From Thamnaconus septentrionalis (lineage: Eukaryota; Chordata; Actinopteri; Tetraodontiformes; Monacanthidae), in NCBI GenBank assembly GCA_009823395.1, contig CM020514.1, positions 10,292,966 to 10,356,965 of the forward strand: a DNA stretch of 64,000 nucleotides, given 5' to 3'. The notes below the pieces were generated by a model that saw nothing but the letters and a program-made list of their open reading frames with translations, had not been told where the DNA came from and made no database searches. Position 1 is the first letter of the stretch. The number at the start of each line of letters is the position of its first letter. Positions 37,345 through 48,500 of the stretch are shown here, in pieces. A program made the position numbers and the translations under genes.

Positions 37345-38487
37345 TCAGATCTGCGGTGGGTTCTCGACAGCCACAGCCGAGTACTCGGCCTCGGACATGT
37401 TGGACGTCTCGATGAGGCGAGCCAGGCCCGTCCGGGTGGAATACTTGAAGATGAAGGCCTTCATGAGGTCGTAGCGGTAGTTCCTGTTGAGGAAGTTGTA
37501 GAGGATGGGGTTGAAGCAGCAGTGGAGCAGCGACAGGCACTGCGTGAGGTGCAAGGCCACGTAGAGGACGTTCTCCAGGCCGCAGGTGAGCGGCACCAGG
37601 CCCAGCTGGGACAGAGAGTCAGCCAGGAGCACAGCGTGGTAGGGCCCCCAGCAGCCCAGGAAGACCACGATGTAGGCCAGGATGACCCGCCGGCTCACAC
37701 GCCGCTCCTGCTCCACCGCCGAGGAGGAGGACGAGGACGAGGAGGCGAACGCCTGGGCCAGCAGGATGTAAAAGACGGCGATGACGGGGAAGGGCAGGAC
37801 GAAGCCCAGCAGGGTGAAGCTCAGCTGGACGCCCACCATCCACTCCCGGGGGTTCTCCTCCGGGTACACCGGCCGGCACAGCGTGGTCTCGCCATGGGCC
37901 GCCTTCACCGTGCGCAGGAAGTAGGTGTCGGGCAGGGAGGCGGCCAGAGCCAGCAGCCACACCCCCAGACACACCCCCCGCCGGATCAGCTTCCTGTTGG
38001 TGCCGCCACCCTCGCCGCCGTTCCTGTGCCGCCCGGTGACGCTCAGGTAGCGTTCGACGCTCATGCAGGCCAGGAAGAAGATGCTGCCGAAGAGGTTGAC
38101 GGTGAAGAGCAGGTGGGTGAGCTTGCACGCCACCTCACCGAAGGGCCAGTGGCCATGCTGGGCCAGCGAGCTCACCCACACGGGCAGCGTGGCGCACACG
38201 CACAGGTCGGCCACCGCCAGGTGGGCGATGTAGGTGTGCGTCTCGTGGCGGGGCGCCGAGTCCCTCTGGGCGCGCACGTTGACCCACAGGACCAGGCCGT
38301 TGGCAGCCAGGCCCACCACGAAGATGAAGGTGTAGAGGACGCACATGGAGTAGAGGAGGGCGTCGCGGTCAAAGGCCGTGGCGCACACCAGCGCGTCCAC
38401 GCTGGAGATGTTGCTGAAGGTCTCCGAGACGTTGGGGTCTCCGAACATCTTGAAGAGGTCCTCCAGCTCGCTGGTGCTCAGACTCAT
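37345..38487 (-). CDS. ackr3: Atypical chemokine receptor 3 (CXCR7), single coding exon
   Basis: It is a seven-transmembrane receptor that binds CXCL12 (and CXCL11 in mammals), signals through arrestin and removes chemokine from tissue. The 380-residue product compares with 362 in human. Visible features are N-glycosylation sites at N19 and N26; Cys35 and Cys302, placed to form the N-terminal to loop-3 disulfide; Cys121 and Cys204 for the usual loop disulfide; LAVAD with Asp94 in helix 2; NLFGSIFFLACMSVERYLSV in helix 3; CWGPYH in helix 6; NPILY at 326-330; and the near-invariant tail NYRYDLMKAFIFKYS. The ACKR3 hallmark YLSV replaces the YLAIV of signalling chemokine receptors. Oddities are Glu145 in place of Asp in DRY, a Gly-rich insertion after helix 3 (156-163) and eight consecutive serines at 249-256. 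The coding exon is strikingly GC-rich. I chose the ATG at 38487 (AAAATG context); the frame before it has no ATG. An acceptor CACAG ends at 38526, so a non-coding first exon lies upstream. Paralogue a or b cannot be assigned. Confidence 0.95.
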   Translation of the reverse strand: MSLSTSELEDLFKMFGDPNVSETFSNISSVDALVCATAFDRDALLYSMCVLYTFIFVVGLAANGLVLWVNVRAQRDSAPRHETHTYIAHLAVADLCVCATLPVWVSSLAQHGHWPFGEVACKLTHLLFTVNLFGSIFFLACMSVERYLSVTGRHRNGGEGGGTNRKLIRRGVCLGVWLLALAASLPDTYFLRTVKAAHGETTLCRPVYPEENPREWMVGVQLSFTLLGFVLPFPVIAVFYILLAQAFASSSSSSSSAVEQERRVSRRVILAYIVVFLGCWGPYHAVLLADSLSQLGLVPLTCGLENVLYVALHLTQCLSLLHCCFNPILYNFLNRNYRYDLMKAFIFKYSTRTGLARLIETSNMSEAEYSAVAVENPPQI

Positions 38488-38525
38488 TTTGGCTGTTGTT
38501 GTTTTTGTTGGCAGCAAAGAAGATC
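38488..38525 (-). other. ackr3: 5' UTR part of the ackr3 coding exon and its splice acceptor
   Basis: A pyrimidine-rich tract ending TTTTCACAG puts the acceptor AG at 38527-38526, 38 bases before the start codon. This agrees with the vertebrate ACKR3 layout of a non-coding first exon and one coding exon. Confidence 0.6.
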
Positions 38526-38551
38526 CTGTGAAAAGGAGACAAAATATTTAT

Positions 38552-39056
38552 TAGGAATGCACCCATACCGATACCAGTATTAGGTATCGGTACCGATACA
38601 AGGGTTGAGTATTCTACTTGTAAAATATGTACCGATACCACGACATGGATACCAGTTTTATATGTATGTAGACTCCCAGTCAAAAGTTTGGACACACCTT
38701 CTCATGCACTTTTTTGTTTATCTTTACAACTTTCTACACTGTAGATACTGAAAACATCAAATATATCAGCAAGATATATGCAATTATGCAGCAAAGAAAA
38801 ACATGAGAATAAAAGAAAAGACATTCAATTCATAGAGTGGGTCCAAATCTATGACTGGTAGTGTACGTGAGAATTTTGTTCAATTTGTGTTTGTACGGCA
38901 GGGAAACTTTCTGTTTTTTCTAGAAAAACATGCTGAGGAATGTTCAATATAATGTGTTGGCCTTATCAAGTACTCAGTATCGGTATCGGTGAGTACTGAA
39001 ATGCAAATACTCCAACTCTATGTAAAAAAAAAAAAAAAAAAAAGTGGTATCGGTGC
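38552..39056. mobile_element. hAT-like non-autonomous element, interrupted by a Tc1-like copy
   Basis: The left end reads TAGGAATGCACCCATACCG and the right end GTGGTATCGGTGC, so inward-facing GCACC…ATACC ends bracket about 500 bases. This ATCGG/CCGATA-rich signature (TAGGGATGCACCGATA type) is common to a family of fish hAT elements. Internal repeats of 'ggtatcggtaccgatac' support it. A poly(A) run of 20 lies near the right end. No transposase frame remains. Confidence 0.6.
38669..38865. mobile_element. Tc1-like MITE nested in the hAT-like element
   Basis: The left end TAGACTCCCAGTCAAAAGTT and the right end (minus strand) TACACTACCAGTCATAGATT are the familiar Tc1-like 'TACACTACCAGTCAAAAGTTTGGACACAC' terminus facing inward, bounded by TA target dinucleotides. 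It is about 197 bases long with no coding capacity. Its position inside the hAT-like copy shows that it inserted later. Confidence 0.7.
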
Positions 39057-39337
39057 TGAATAATATTCATTATTACTATTTGAAGCTGCAAAAAAAAAAG
39101 AGGGGCCTGACTTCTTTTTTTTAAAAGGTGCCTTTCTGCTGCATGAAGCATTCGGGGCCTCGCCGCTAATAAAACGTCCGGCTACTTGCGGCCGGCTACC
39201 AGATCCTGAGGAATCTTAATGCGGTTAACTTGTTAAAACACTGCTTTCAGGAGTTAATGGAAGCTCTCAGCCGCCGTCTCTCAAACGCCGGCGCACTCTG
39301 TGATTGATGCTTGGTGCAGTCGCGGTGGCGGGTGAGT

Positions 39338-39369
39338 GGGTGGGTGGGTGGGTGCGTGTGGGGGGGGGG
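39338..39369 (+). other. G-quadruplex motif
   Basis: GGGTGGGTGGGTGGG followed by a run of ten or more G on the plus strand. This is the tight one-base-loop pattern that forms very stable parallel quadruplexes. It lies about 0.85 kb upstream of the ackr3 start codon. Confidence 0.6.
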
Positions 39370-41533
39370 CAGTACAATAAGTGTTTACGCTGAGCCCGCC
39401 AGCACGGAGCGCCCGATAGACATGAGGAAGTGGGATCAAGAAATCCAAACAGGGCCGAGCTTCCGCGGCGTTCCACTCATTCCAAGATAAAGCGTTTTGT
39501 CTGGGTAGGAAACCCGATGCCACCTTGAAGAATGTTTTCCTTTAACTTTGCTTGTTATAGTTAAAAAAGAGAAAATCCCTTGTTTTTCCTCCGCTGGGCC
39601 CTCGTGGGATTGGAGGAGGGTGGGAGAAGGGAGAAGAGCTGTCACCGCCCAGATGATCTAACAAATGGCTGCTCCATGCGTCACTTTTGGAACATCTGAA
39701 TCCCATAAGTGGAGGAACCTACACACTCGGCTTGGAGCGTTCAACGGCGCTAAAGTGAGGCGACTGCAACAATATCTAAGAGCGCCGAGCAGCTGGCGGC
39801 AAGTAATAAAGCCCGCCGTGATTCCTTTCAAGCCTGAAAATTTTCTCCCCCCTCCTCCCCTCATCTTCTCGGGGCTGCGATGTCTCTCTCGGCTCCCCTA
39901 ACTGGCAGCCTGCCCGCGGTGCGAGGGATCAGAGGTGAGAGGTGACGGATCAAAACCAGAACACGAGTGGCTTAACCTCCTCCGCCAACACCGCCGCCGA
40001 CCCCCCGAGACAGACGCCCACGGAGCGGGTCGCGCATGTGCAGGGGAAGCAGCGGGGAAGCACTGACGGCTTTTGCAAAAAAAAGGAAGAAAAAAAACGA
40101 TTCGGGGGCCTCGAGGTTAGAACTCGGGTCACTGACCACCGGGCGGCACAGCACGCCGGAAAGCAGTGAAATGCGACCGTGTCGGACATCTGTCCGTGTC
40201 GGAGGGGATTGAGGGGACGAGGGAGCGTTGGGGGGGACTCGTGCTGCTCGCGAGGATAATTGGCCCAAAGTCACAGGGGACGATGAGAAGAAAGAAAGAG
40301 CAAAGTGAAAATGAGCGCGTTTCAAAGACACCTGGATCGCATTAGGATGTGCAGCTGTCTGCCTCTGGCTGCCGGAGCAACCTCTCTAGTGAACTTCCTC
40401 TCAGTGTATTCACAGAGCAGTGTAATAGCGAAACAGTGACGTACCAGCAACAGTTGATGTCGCAGCTTCACGGCTTGAAATATAAAAAGCCGCAAAAAAC
40501 GCACATCAAGCATTAATAATAATTAATAACGAAACGTTGTGGTCAGAGCAGTTTCATGTTGACAGGCACTGCAGGGCTTTGATAGCCGTACGGTTCAAGC
40601 CGTGTCAATGTGGCACGGTCAAAAATAGATCCTCTAGGAAAAAAGCATAAATTCTTTTTTTAGCCACATCGGAGCGGAACAAAGGGGAAGCGACAACAAC
40701 TGCCAGAGCGCCAACCTCAGGGGCCACTCGGCTCACTCACACACAGATACAGTAGCAGAGGCAGCAGCGGCGGACGCCAGAGGTGCTCCTGGGAAAACCA
40801 AGTAACAAAGACTGGTCAGTTGCCATGAATGAAGAGAAAAGGTGGCAAATAAAAATGAATACGCTGACCCGTCCACCCACGTCATATTTTCGCACGTGCT
40901 GTCATTCTTTCAAAGGTCGTCCTTTGTTCAGTCAAGGCCACATGCACTTTTCTCCGTGTCTATATTAGACTTTTTTTGCAAAAATCCCATTCAATATGGT
41001 ACAGTGGATTCGTTGCCAAAGTTTTATCGCACCGCCAGATTTTGACACTTTTACACCCCTGATAATAATCCACACCTGCTGGCAGAAACAATGGCAGAAG
41101 TCATTTAAAAAAAAGAAAAGATGTCTGGATTCCTTGGAGAATTCTTTGATCCGAGGCGAGCCTGCTCATTAATTGCAGTCTCGCCACCTCCATCCGTCCG
41201 CCGCCGCCGCACGAAACGTGAAAGAAAAATGTCAAGAGGAATGACTTCTAATTTTACTTGCAAGTGTTTGAAGTGAGACACTGGCAAGAGCGTCTCGTTC
41301 TAATGGGGGGATTTTCTATACTGAGATAATCCCTCACAATGGCTCTCTGTCTAATTCTCCTATATTATATGGAAAATACCTGGAGGTGCCAGGTAGCCCC
41401 ACAGGCTTCAAGCTAATTAACCTTTTAACACCAGCACCATCAGATAACACACACACACACTCGCGCCAACTCTCTCTCTCTGTATGTGTGTGTGTGGGAG
41501 CGTACAGACCACCTCGCCTCTCTATCGCCCCCT

Positions 41534-41534
41534 G

Positions 41535-41566
<32 letters not shown>

Positions 41567-41571
41567 CTCTC
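41534..41571. repeat. CT dinucleotide microsatellite
   Basis: About 15 CT units plus flanking CT-rich words. A GA run at about 41790-41829 lies 220 bases to the right, so the two tracts are complementary and inverted. Confidence 0.9.
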
Positions 41572-42078
41572 GGTGTCCCTCTCCCCGCGTCTCTCTCTCC
41601 CTCCCTCTCTCTTTCACCAGCATCCAGTTACAAATTAGCCGGGGCGTCTTTTGTTACCCAATACACACTAAACAGAGAGCCACCGAAGAGCATTTTTCAT
41701 GTGCTAATGCCGCCGAGAAGAATGGCGCAGGTGCAGCGCAAGTTCCTCCTGTCACTCTCTATTGACACGCTTTAGTTTCTGTCCTGCGAGACAGAGAGAG
41801 AACGAGAGAGAGGGAGAGAGAGAGAGAAATCTCTCGGGTGAAGGAATCCGCGTAGGAGGATGGAGTAAGTGAAGAAAAAGAAGAAGCGGCGTCCCCCGCG
41901 CGTCTTTGCGCACAAGAAAGTGCGGAACCCCGAGAGTGGAGAGCCGCACACAATGCAGATTGTAAACGCGCGAGCGCGAGCGCACACACGCACGCAATCA
42001 TTGTTGTTGTCACCGTCGGTTTGTTTGAGCTCAGGCTGGACACAAAGTTCGCTTATCGGACGTCACGTGTGTAAACAG

Positions 42079-42106
42079 AATAAATAAATAAATAAAATAA
42101 ATAAAT
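42079..42106. repeat. AAAT tetranucleotide repeat
   Basis: About seven units of AATA with one slipped unit. Confidence 0.9.
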
Positions 42107-42828
42107 CGGGGCTGATTAAAGGAAAAGTCGATTTTTATCGGCCGGTTTTTATAGTCATTAAAAGTCTTTGAATTAACATTTAATTCCCATGTAAAAGTCC
42201 AGGTCCTACTGGTGCATCTGTTTATGTTTTAAAATCCAATCCAACCTACTGCATCTTACCTGTGTGTGCGCGTGGGAGAGTGCGTGTGTTCCTTCCTCCC
42301 GCTGCCGACTGCTCCAAACACAACAGATCAGTTCTCGGTTCTCGGCTCTCGCGCGCTGAAGGGGAAGAAAAGCGACTCGATCTTCCAGAGGGAAACTGGC
42401 GTGCATGCGCTGCCCTCCGCCTCCTTGACTGACTCCGAGTGAGCACCGTGCGCCTTCTGCACTTGCTGAGACTCACAAGAAAGAGCAACGCCCCCGAGGC
42501 TGGTCCTAAACAGGCAGCCCCTGCGTGTTGACATGGCATCGCTTCAAGCGTTCGGTAAACACCGAGACCGCAGAGCGCGTCTGCCACATAAATCATTTTC
42601 ACTCGACCGCACGACTCAACGCAAGTTGTGTTTTTCTTGTTTTTTTTTCTTCTTGTGGCGTGCAGGTCGGTGCATGCCCGCAGGATGGCATGCATTTTAT
42701 TCTAAGATCCAATTATGCGTCATTGTCGCTCCTTGCGTGAAGTGACTGATACTTTTCATTTTTCTCTCAGAGAAAAGGGTTGTTATTGAAAGGCCTCAAT
42801 CATGCAAACTTCCACTATTGGAGGTACA

Positions 42829-42873
42829 CCGCACTATACTATACTGCTATACTATACTTCACTATACTATATA
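42829..42873. repeat. ACTAT pentanucleotide repeat
   Basis: Imperfect tandem copies of ACTAT (cactatactatactgctatac and similar). Confidence 0.8.
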
Positions 42874-44358
42874 GATTATAGCAAGATCACGCTGCATTAC
42901 TCAGAGGAATCTGATTTTTTTTTTTAATAAATATAAATATAGATTAGGTTTGCATTGTCTGAACATTGTATATCACGTTGCACAATCAAATTTTCTTTAA
43001 AAAAAAAAAAAAAAGTCCTGTGTATATTTTGCTTTCAAAGGACAGTTATAATTAAATAAATGAAACACTTCCTAAGTGCTCAATGTCCCATTTTATTTCC
43101 ATTTTGCAATCGTGGTAGCATTTCTAGAACAGTTATAACAGAGAGATGGAGAATTGCTAATGCTGCAAAATCGAAGATGCCGTTGTTTACAGTGTAATAA
43201 ATTCATATCCTGTTTGCTGTATACACACCCGTCTGAAGAGAAGGCGTGATCACGAAAGAAAATTAAACGATCCACATCAAATCTCGCAGTATTTGTCCGG
43301 ATTTTTTTGAAAACATGACTCAGACCATCAAACGCTGTTTACAACATCTGATAAACCAGCAGCGTCCAGCTGACACGCAACAGACGTAAACCACATGAAA
43401 CCAAAGGGCGCCACCTGCGTCCCGCCCATAGTACTAAATATGAAACCAAAAAACCGGTTAAACTCAACGTCCTCTTCCACCCGGCCAACACCCGCTGAAT
43501 AACAACCGCTGGAAACTGCAACCAGGATTAGATTTACTGTCGTCTCTCTTTCTTTTTAATTCTTTTTTTTTTTTTTTTTTTGCAAACAATCTCGAGCGGA
43601 ACAGTACGATCAACATCAGCTGCCAGTGGCCCTGTTGTTTCATTGTGTTTTCGTTCGCCGGGGTCTCATGTGTTCCACATCCTTTTGGGAAGCCATTTGG
43701 GAGACCCATGTGTTTACCGAGAGCCACTAAAAGCTCACCTGCAACACTGGTGGCCTCGCAGCTGCTCCCTTCAAGGCAATTAGCCGCCAAGTTCCAAACA
43801 GAGGCTGGGGCGTAAATAAACTGGGGAGTTTCTGACGTGAATGCATTCACGACGAAAAGAAACGTTTTTTTAATCTGTCACATCGTATTAAGACGCTTTG
43901 ACGGCTGAGTAACTAAAACACCGCGGACGTTTGGATTAGCGTGTCCAAGGATTGACACGACCCAGTGCACCGTGTCCGGCTTGTTGTCTTTGGAAAAAGA
44001 GACCGTGGAACTCGCCAAGGTCACCCCTCGGCTGAAGTTTATTATGTCTGTGTGTCTTTATTCGGTGATGAATTATGTCCAGCGGGCTCCCCAGCTGACC
44101 CCGTGGAGGAGAGCAGTGAAGTCGGTTTCGGTCGAGGCTTTGAGGAAAAAGCTCCCGCTACGCACGCAGACCCATTGTCCTCCATATCAGGAGCATCAGC
44201 GGGGATTTGTAAGCCCTCTCTGATAAGCATCCACAGTAGACCGCTGCCAACCTCTGTTCCGCCGTCCTCATTCACATGGAGGCCCGACTGGAAACAACAG
44301 GGAGTCTGTGTGTGTGCGTGTGTGTGTTTGTGTGTGTGAGTGTGTGTGAGAAAAGGCA

Positions 44359-44474
44359 CTGACGGAAAAAAAATGTTTCTCATTAACCAAGTCGTTAGCA
44401 AAAAAAAATGGAAAGATTTTCTTTTTTGCACGAAGCAGTTACTTCAGCTACTCTCAAGCATAAATATACAGGAC
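44359..44474. repeat. Direct repeat, copy 1
   Basis: The stretch from 'ctgacgg' to 'aaatatacagga' recurs at 45401-45512 in the same orientation with roughly 90 per cent identity. Both copies follow a GT-rich run and an AGAAAAGGC phrase. It does not code. It may be a segmental copy or two members of one dispersed repeat. Confidence 0.8.
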
Positions 44475-44534
44475 AAAATGAGCTTCCCCCCTCTGAAACA
44501 GCAGGGTTAGGTGGTAAAGTGAGGTAAGGTGAAG

Positions 44535-45100
44535 TAGTGTTGTGAGTAATCTATTACTAAGTAATCCACTACTGTAATTAACTTTTTTTTTTTTAGTAAC
44601 GGAGCAATGTAACGGGATTACTGTGGCAAAACTGGTAATTATATCATAATTATTTTGTCAAGTAACGATTCCATTACCTTTCTGAAATATTTTGCTAGCT
44701 ACAAATGTCTTATCTGCAAAATGTCTGAAATTTAGAAAAACAACTGAAAACAACGATGTTGCAGATTGATGATGCAGTCGTGCATGCAACATCATTGATA
44801 TGCGACGACGCACCAAAACAAGCATGGAGAAAATAGCAATTGCGTTTGTAGTTGGAAATGCAAACATTTTGAGTTCATCTCGTCTAAATCAAAGAATACT
44901 GTGGTACGTTGTACGTCATGTGCAGGAAACAAGATGTTCTCAACTGTTACCTTATCTTTTTTTTTAAACTAAAGTAATTAGTCATTAGCAATGGATTACT
45001 TATGAAACAAAGTAGTTAAAGAAGTACTTTGATTACTTTTTAAGGAGTAATCAGTAATCAGTAGTTGGATTACTTTCATGGAGTAATCCCAACAACACTG
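44535..45100. mobile_element. hAT-type non-autonomous element with a BED-finger remnant
   Basis: The left end TAGTGTTGTGAGTAATC and the right end GGAGTAATCCCAACAACACTG form imperfect inverted ends of the CAGTGTTG type common in fish hAT elements, and both ends are rich in TAATC/GATTA words. Flanks aggtgaag and gtgtgaac resemble a decayed 8-base target duplication. From about 44866 to 44965 the plus strand still reads EFISSKSKNTVV, then RCTSCAGNKMFST. This is a relic of the N-terminal BED-type zinc finger of a hAT transposase (CxxC present, the second His/Cys pair lost). The rest of the transposase is deleted. Confidence 0.65.
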
Positions 45101-45300
45101 GTGTGAACTAACCCTTAGCGGAGGTGGAGGTGGCTCACATCTTCAACTTCATTCATTGTGTGACACTGAGGAAGAAGGACGAGTGGAGAAAATATATTTT
45201 TTTTTACGGTTTGTAATCGACTGTCTCTCTTTGGACCTCAATGTATGTCACAAATGGACATCTGAGCAGTCGATATTTTGTAGAATAAAGTTATTTTTGT

Positions 45301-45338
45301 GGCGGCAACACTGCAGTAGTGGTTGGCACTGTTGCCTG
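45301..45338 (+). mobile_element. Head fragment of a tRNA-like dispersed repeat
   Basis: 'gcggcaacactgcagtagtgg' followed by 'ttggcactgttgcctg' copies the start of the widespread fish repeat GGCGGCACGGTGGTGTAGTGG…TTAGCACTGTCGCCT. Only the head is left before a GT-rich run takes over. Confidence 0.5.
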
Positions 45339-45400
45339 TATGCGTGTGCGTGTGCGTGTGTGTTTGTGTGAGAAAAGGCCATCCAGCTACCCACAAGCCA

Positions 45401-45512
45401 CTGACGGACACAAAATGTTTCTCATTAACCAAGTCGTTAGCGAAAGAAAATGGAAAGATTTCCTTCTTTGCACGAAGCAATTACTTCAGCTACTCTCAAG
45501 CATAAATATACA
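45401..45512. repeat. Direct repeat, copy 2
   Basis: Second copy of the 44359-44474 stretch. The hAT-like element and the tRNA-like head fragment lie between the two copies. Confidence 0.8.
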
Positions 45513-48500
45513 GACAACGACAAACCTAATGACTCACATGACAACCAATTGGATTATGAAATTATGGGGGAAAGTGAGTAGGGATTATCTAACCTCACAA
45601 GGCAGCTCAGATTTCACTTTTGAAATCTGGCTCCTCTATTTTGCCAAACTTTGACAGCAGTTGTTTTCAAAAATGTGTCAGTGGATTTCACAACCAAATT
45701 ATTCTCTGTTTACGGAACCGTCCAGAGGTATGAGAGAGGGTTCAAGGAAATAGGGCATAATGAAATAAAAATGGCATTGAGGGCTTTTCTTGATGTTTTC
45801 TCACTGACTGCAGAGCTGGCGGTGCTGAGAGGTTGATCTCACCCCTAGCATTCTAGCAACCTGAGTATAGGCTTCACTGATTGGCCCATGCAATATCACA
45901 GACAGAGAGTTCAATCATCCCTTTGACTGGCCGTTGCCAAACACTCTCCAAATGCTCTTTGTTGGTTATTCTTTCCACTATCTACACAAACACTTCTTTC
46001 TGCTACCACACAAGGCACGCTGGGATAAAAGCACGCCAACAGAAAGCTGAGAAAAGGAAAACACAACCAGAAAAATATATTATGCTGTATCTGTTCATTT
46101 TTATTTCCTTTTCTCTCCTCCCTTGCACTGTGGCCCACAAACTTTGGTTCCAGCAGTCAAGATTTCTGCTCCCCCTCCCTGCATTTTAATTAAAAGCCTT
46201 GGGTTTGTGTTGTTTATACAACACAAGCCCTCTGACAGTTGGACAAAGAAGGTGCTGAGTGGAGTTTTGCTCTCTTCGTGGTGCGCCGCTCATGTTCTAA
46301 ACTACACCCAGTTTCTTATTTGTCCTGTTAGTCAAACATGAGTTTATCAAGCGCGCATTCTCGCCGCACGGCATCATTCAAGTCCGGTTTATGCGGGCCA
46401 AGTTCGTCGTACACATTCTCGCAAACAGGATAAACAGATGGGGAGATTAGGAGCTGGGAAGGGACAGGGGGAGCGGCGGTGGCGGCGGCGAGAGGGGGGA
46501 AACGGATTCTGGAATGACATTAATGAATGAGGAGGCTGGGAGGTGGGAAGGCAACCAGAGGAAGAATGATTGAGAGAGTTATAGCTAATGACTGCCGTTT
46601 CCATTGTAGCCCGGCTCTGCGTCACAGTCGGGGGTCCGACAGACACAATCTATTTTTGTGCAAATGTCTATTCAGAGGGAGCCCCTCAGACGCTCCTCGG
46701 ATCTTCAGCCTTCCTCCAGGCTCGGAGGCTCCCGCCTGAATTTCTCCGACTCCCTCGCATTCCTCGCCTTTCATCCTACTGACTCATCTCGCATTCATCT
46801 TGATTACTCTTCCTCTACGGGTTATTATTCTGCGGGATCGAAGGGCGTGTGCGAGTCGGCGCGGCGCTGACGCCGACCCCGGAGCGACGTACCGAAGAAT
46901 GCGAGAGGGCCTTCCGCGTTCGGAGGACGGAAGATCCGCAGCCTCCTGCTCTGTTCGGCCTGGCGGTGGTACGCGGCGAGCGAGCGATGGGGTGATACTA
47001 TGTGTCTGTTTTGGGGATATGTCCCTACTCGTGCAATGTTTGGCATTGCGGGACGTGAAGCAAGCGATGCATTCCTCGGAATGACGGAGCATCCATCACG
47101 CCCGTCTGCGCAGCTCAGCTGGGACAGCAGAGCAAATATCAAATATCCAGAATGTCAAACAATACAGGAAGAGACGTCCAGGAAGTGGCAAACAGATACC
47201 TGAAATCCAGACGATTGCTGACGTTGAAGAAACATGATGTTACCGGCAGTGTGGCAGACTTTCCTATAGAAAAATAAGGGTTTCTTTGTAAAGTTTAACA
47301 AAATACTTTAAATTCCGCCTCTAATCTAGTAAATAAAACAAAGCAAAGAAAATACAGCTGCCAAAAAATGCAGAAGCAACAGAGAGCGCTGAGTAACGTG
47401 TGCCAGTGGCGTAACGATGGCGGTCTTGTCAAATACCATCGTAGCAGACCAGAACGTCAACAAACATGGCGCCGCGTGCACGCTACTTGTTCGACCGCGG
47501 AGCCGCCAGCGCAAGCAAACAAGAAAAGACGGCGACGGCCACCATTGGAGCACGTGCACAACCAAGGGGGGGGGGGCAGTGCCGATCACAGCAGAGCTGC
47601 AGCACATCCACATTTTGTGGGTAGAGATTGGTCAAATCCATTACTATGACAGGTGCAGACGCACTGCAGTCCTCTTCCATGCGCACGGCTGTTTGACTGA
47701 GATGAATTGCATTGCAAGCGGGCAGAGCGGGTCACGGTGCCCCTACTGCGTTCAAAGGGAATCCTCCCTGGCACTTTGCGCAGCCAGTAAGACGGTCGTG
47801 CTGCTCTAAAGATTTCACTCTGGCACCCGTTTTTAAATATTTGCGGTTTCGGGGGATCCAGCACGCCATTGTCATGCAAACGAAGGCACTGAGCTGCAAA
47901 AAAAGAGCCGCGTTTGATGTGAGACCGTGCTCCCGTGTCGTTTCAGTTGCAATTCTTGCTTTATGCCAAATCAGACAGATCAATGAGGCGGTTATACGAC
48001 TTAATAACGGATTGGAGTTTGGCTGCTTCTTTTGTTGCGGGGCAGGTAGCAGCCAGTTTGATTCTGCAGAGCCCCTTCTTTTGCTGAAGGACAGATGGGG
48101 AGGCTGGGCGAGCAGGGCAGGGAGCAAACCCACAAACTCACGGGCTGTAAACCGAAACAATGGGCTGAAAGACAAAGTGAAGCTGCTGAGTCAGTCTGCA
48201 ATTCTCTGATTCCCTTGATTCTCAGACAGAGTGTCACCATGGCGCGTCCCTGGGAGGCCACACGACTACTGTTGGCTGGAAATCTTGTATTCAAAAGCCC
48301 TCTTTCAAATATTTGGACATGATAAGTCCTACAAATAAATCATATGTGCTCATTTTTAAGGACGGTGTTGGTTAAATGGCATTTTGAACTCCTCCAGAAG
48401 GAATCAGAGGATCAAATGAACTTCAAATATCTATTTCACTGACACAAATCTAGCTTTATTTTGCATGTAGTTCTTAACTGACATGTTCTACCAAAACAAC

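Noticed and set aside
38488..38517. Ten-codon N-terminal extension of ackr3
   Set aside because: It would start with TTG; the ATG at 38487 fits the usual context.
37291..38583. 430-codon plus-strand open frame
   Set aside because: It is the antisense shadow of the GC-rich ackr3 exon; its residues are low complexity and match no family.
47400..47810. 130-codon CpG-rich open frame
   Set aside because: A poly-G run of twelve interrupts it and no domain is recognisable. It may be repeat-derived.
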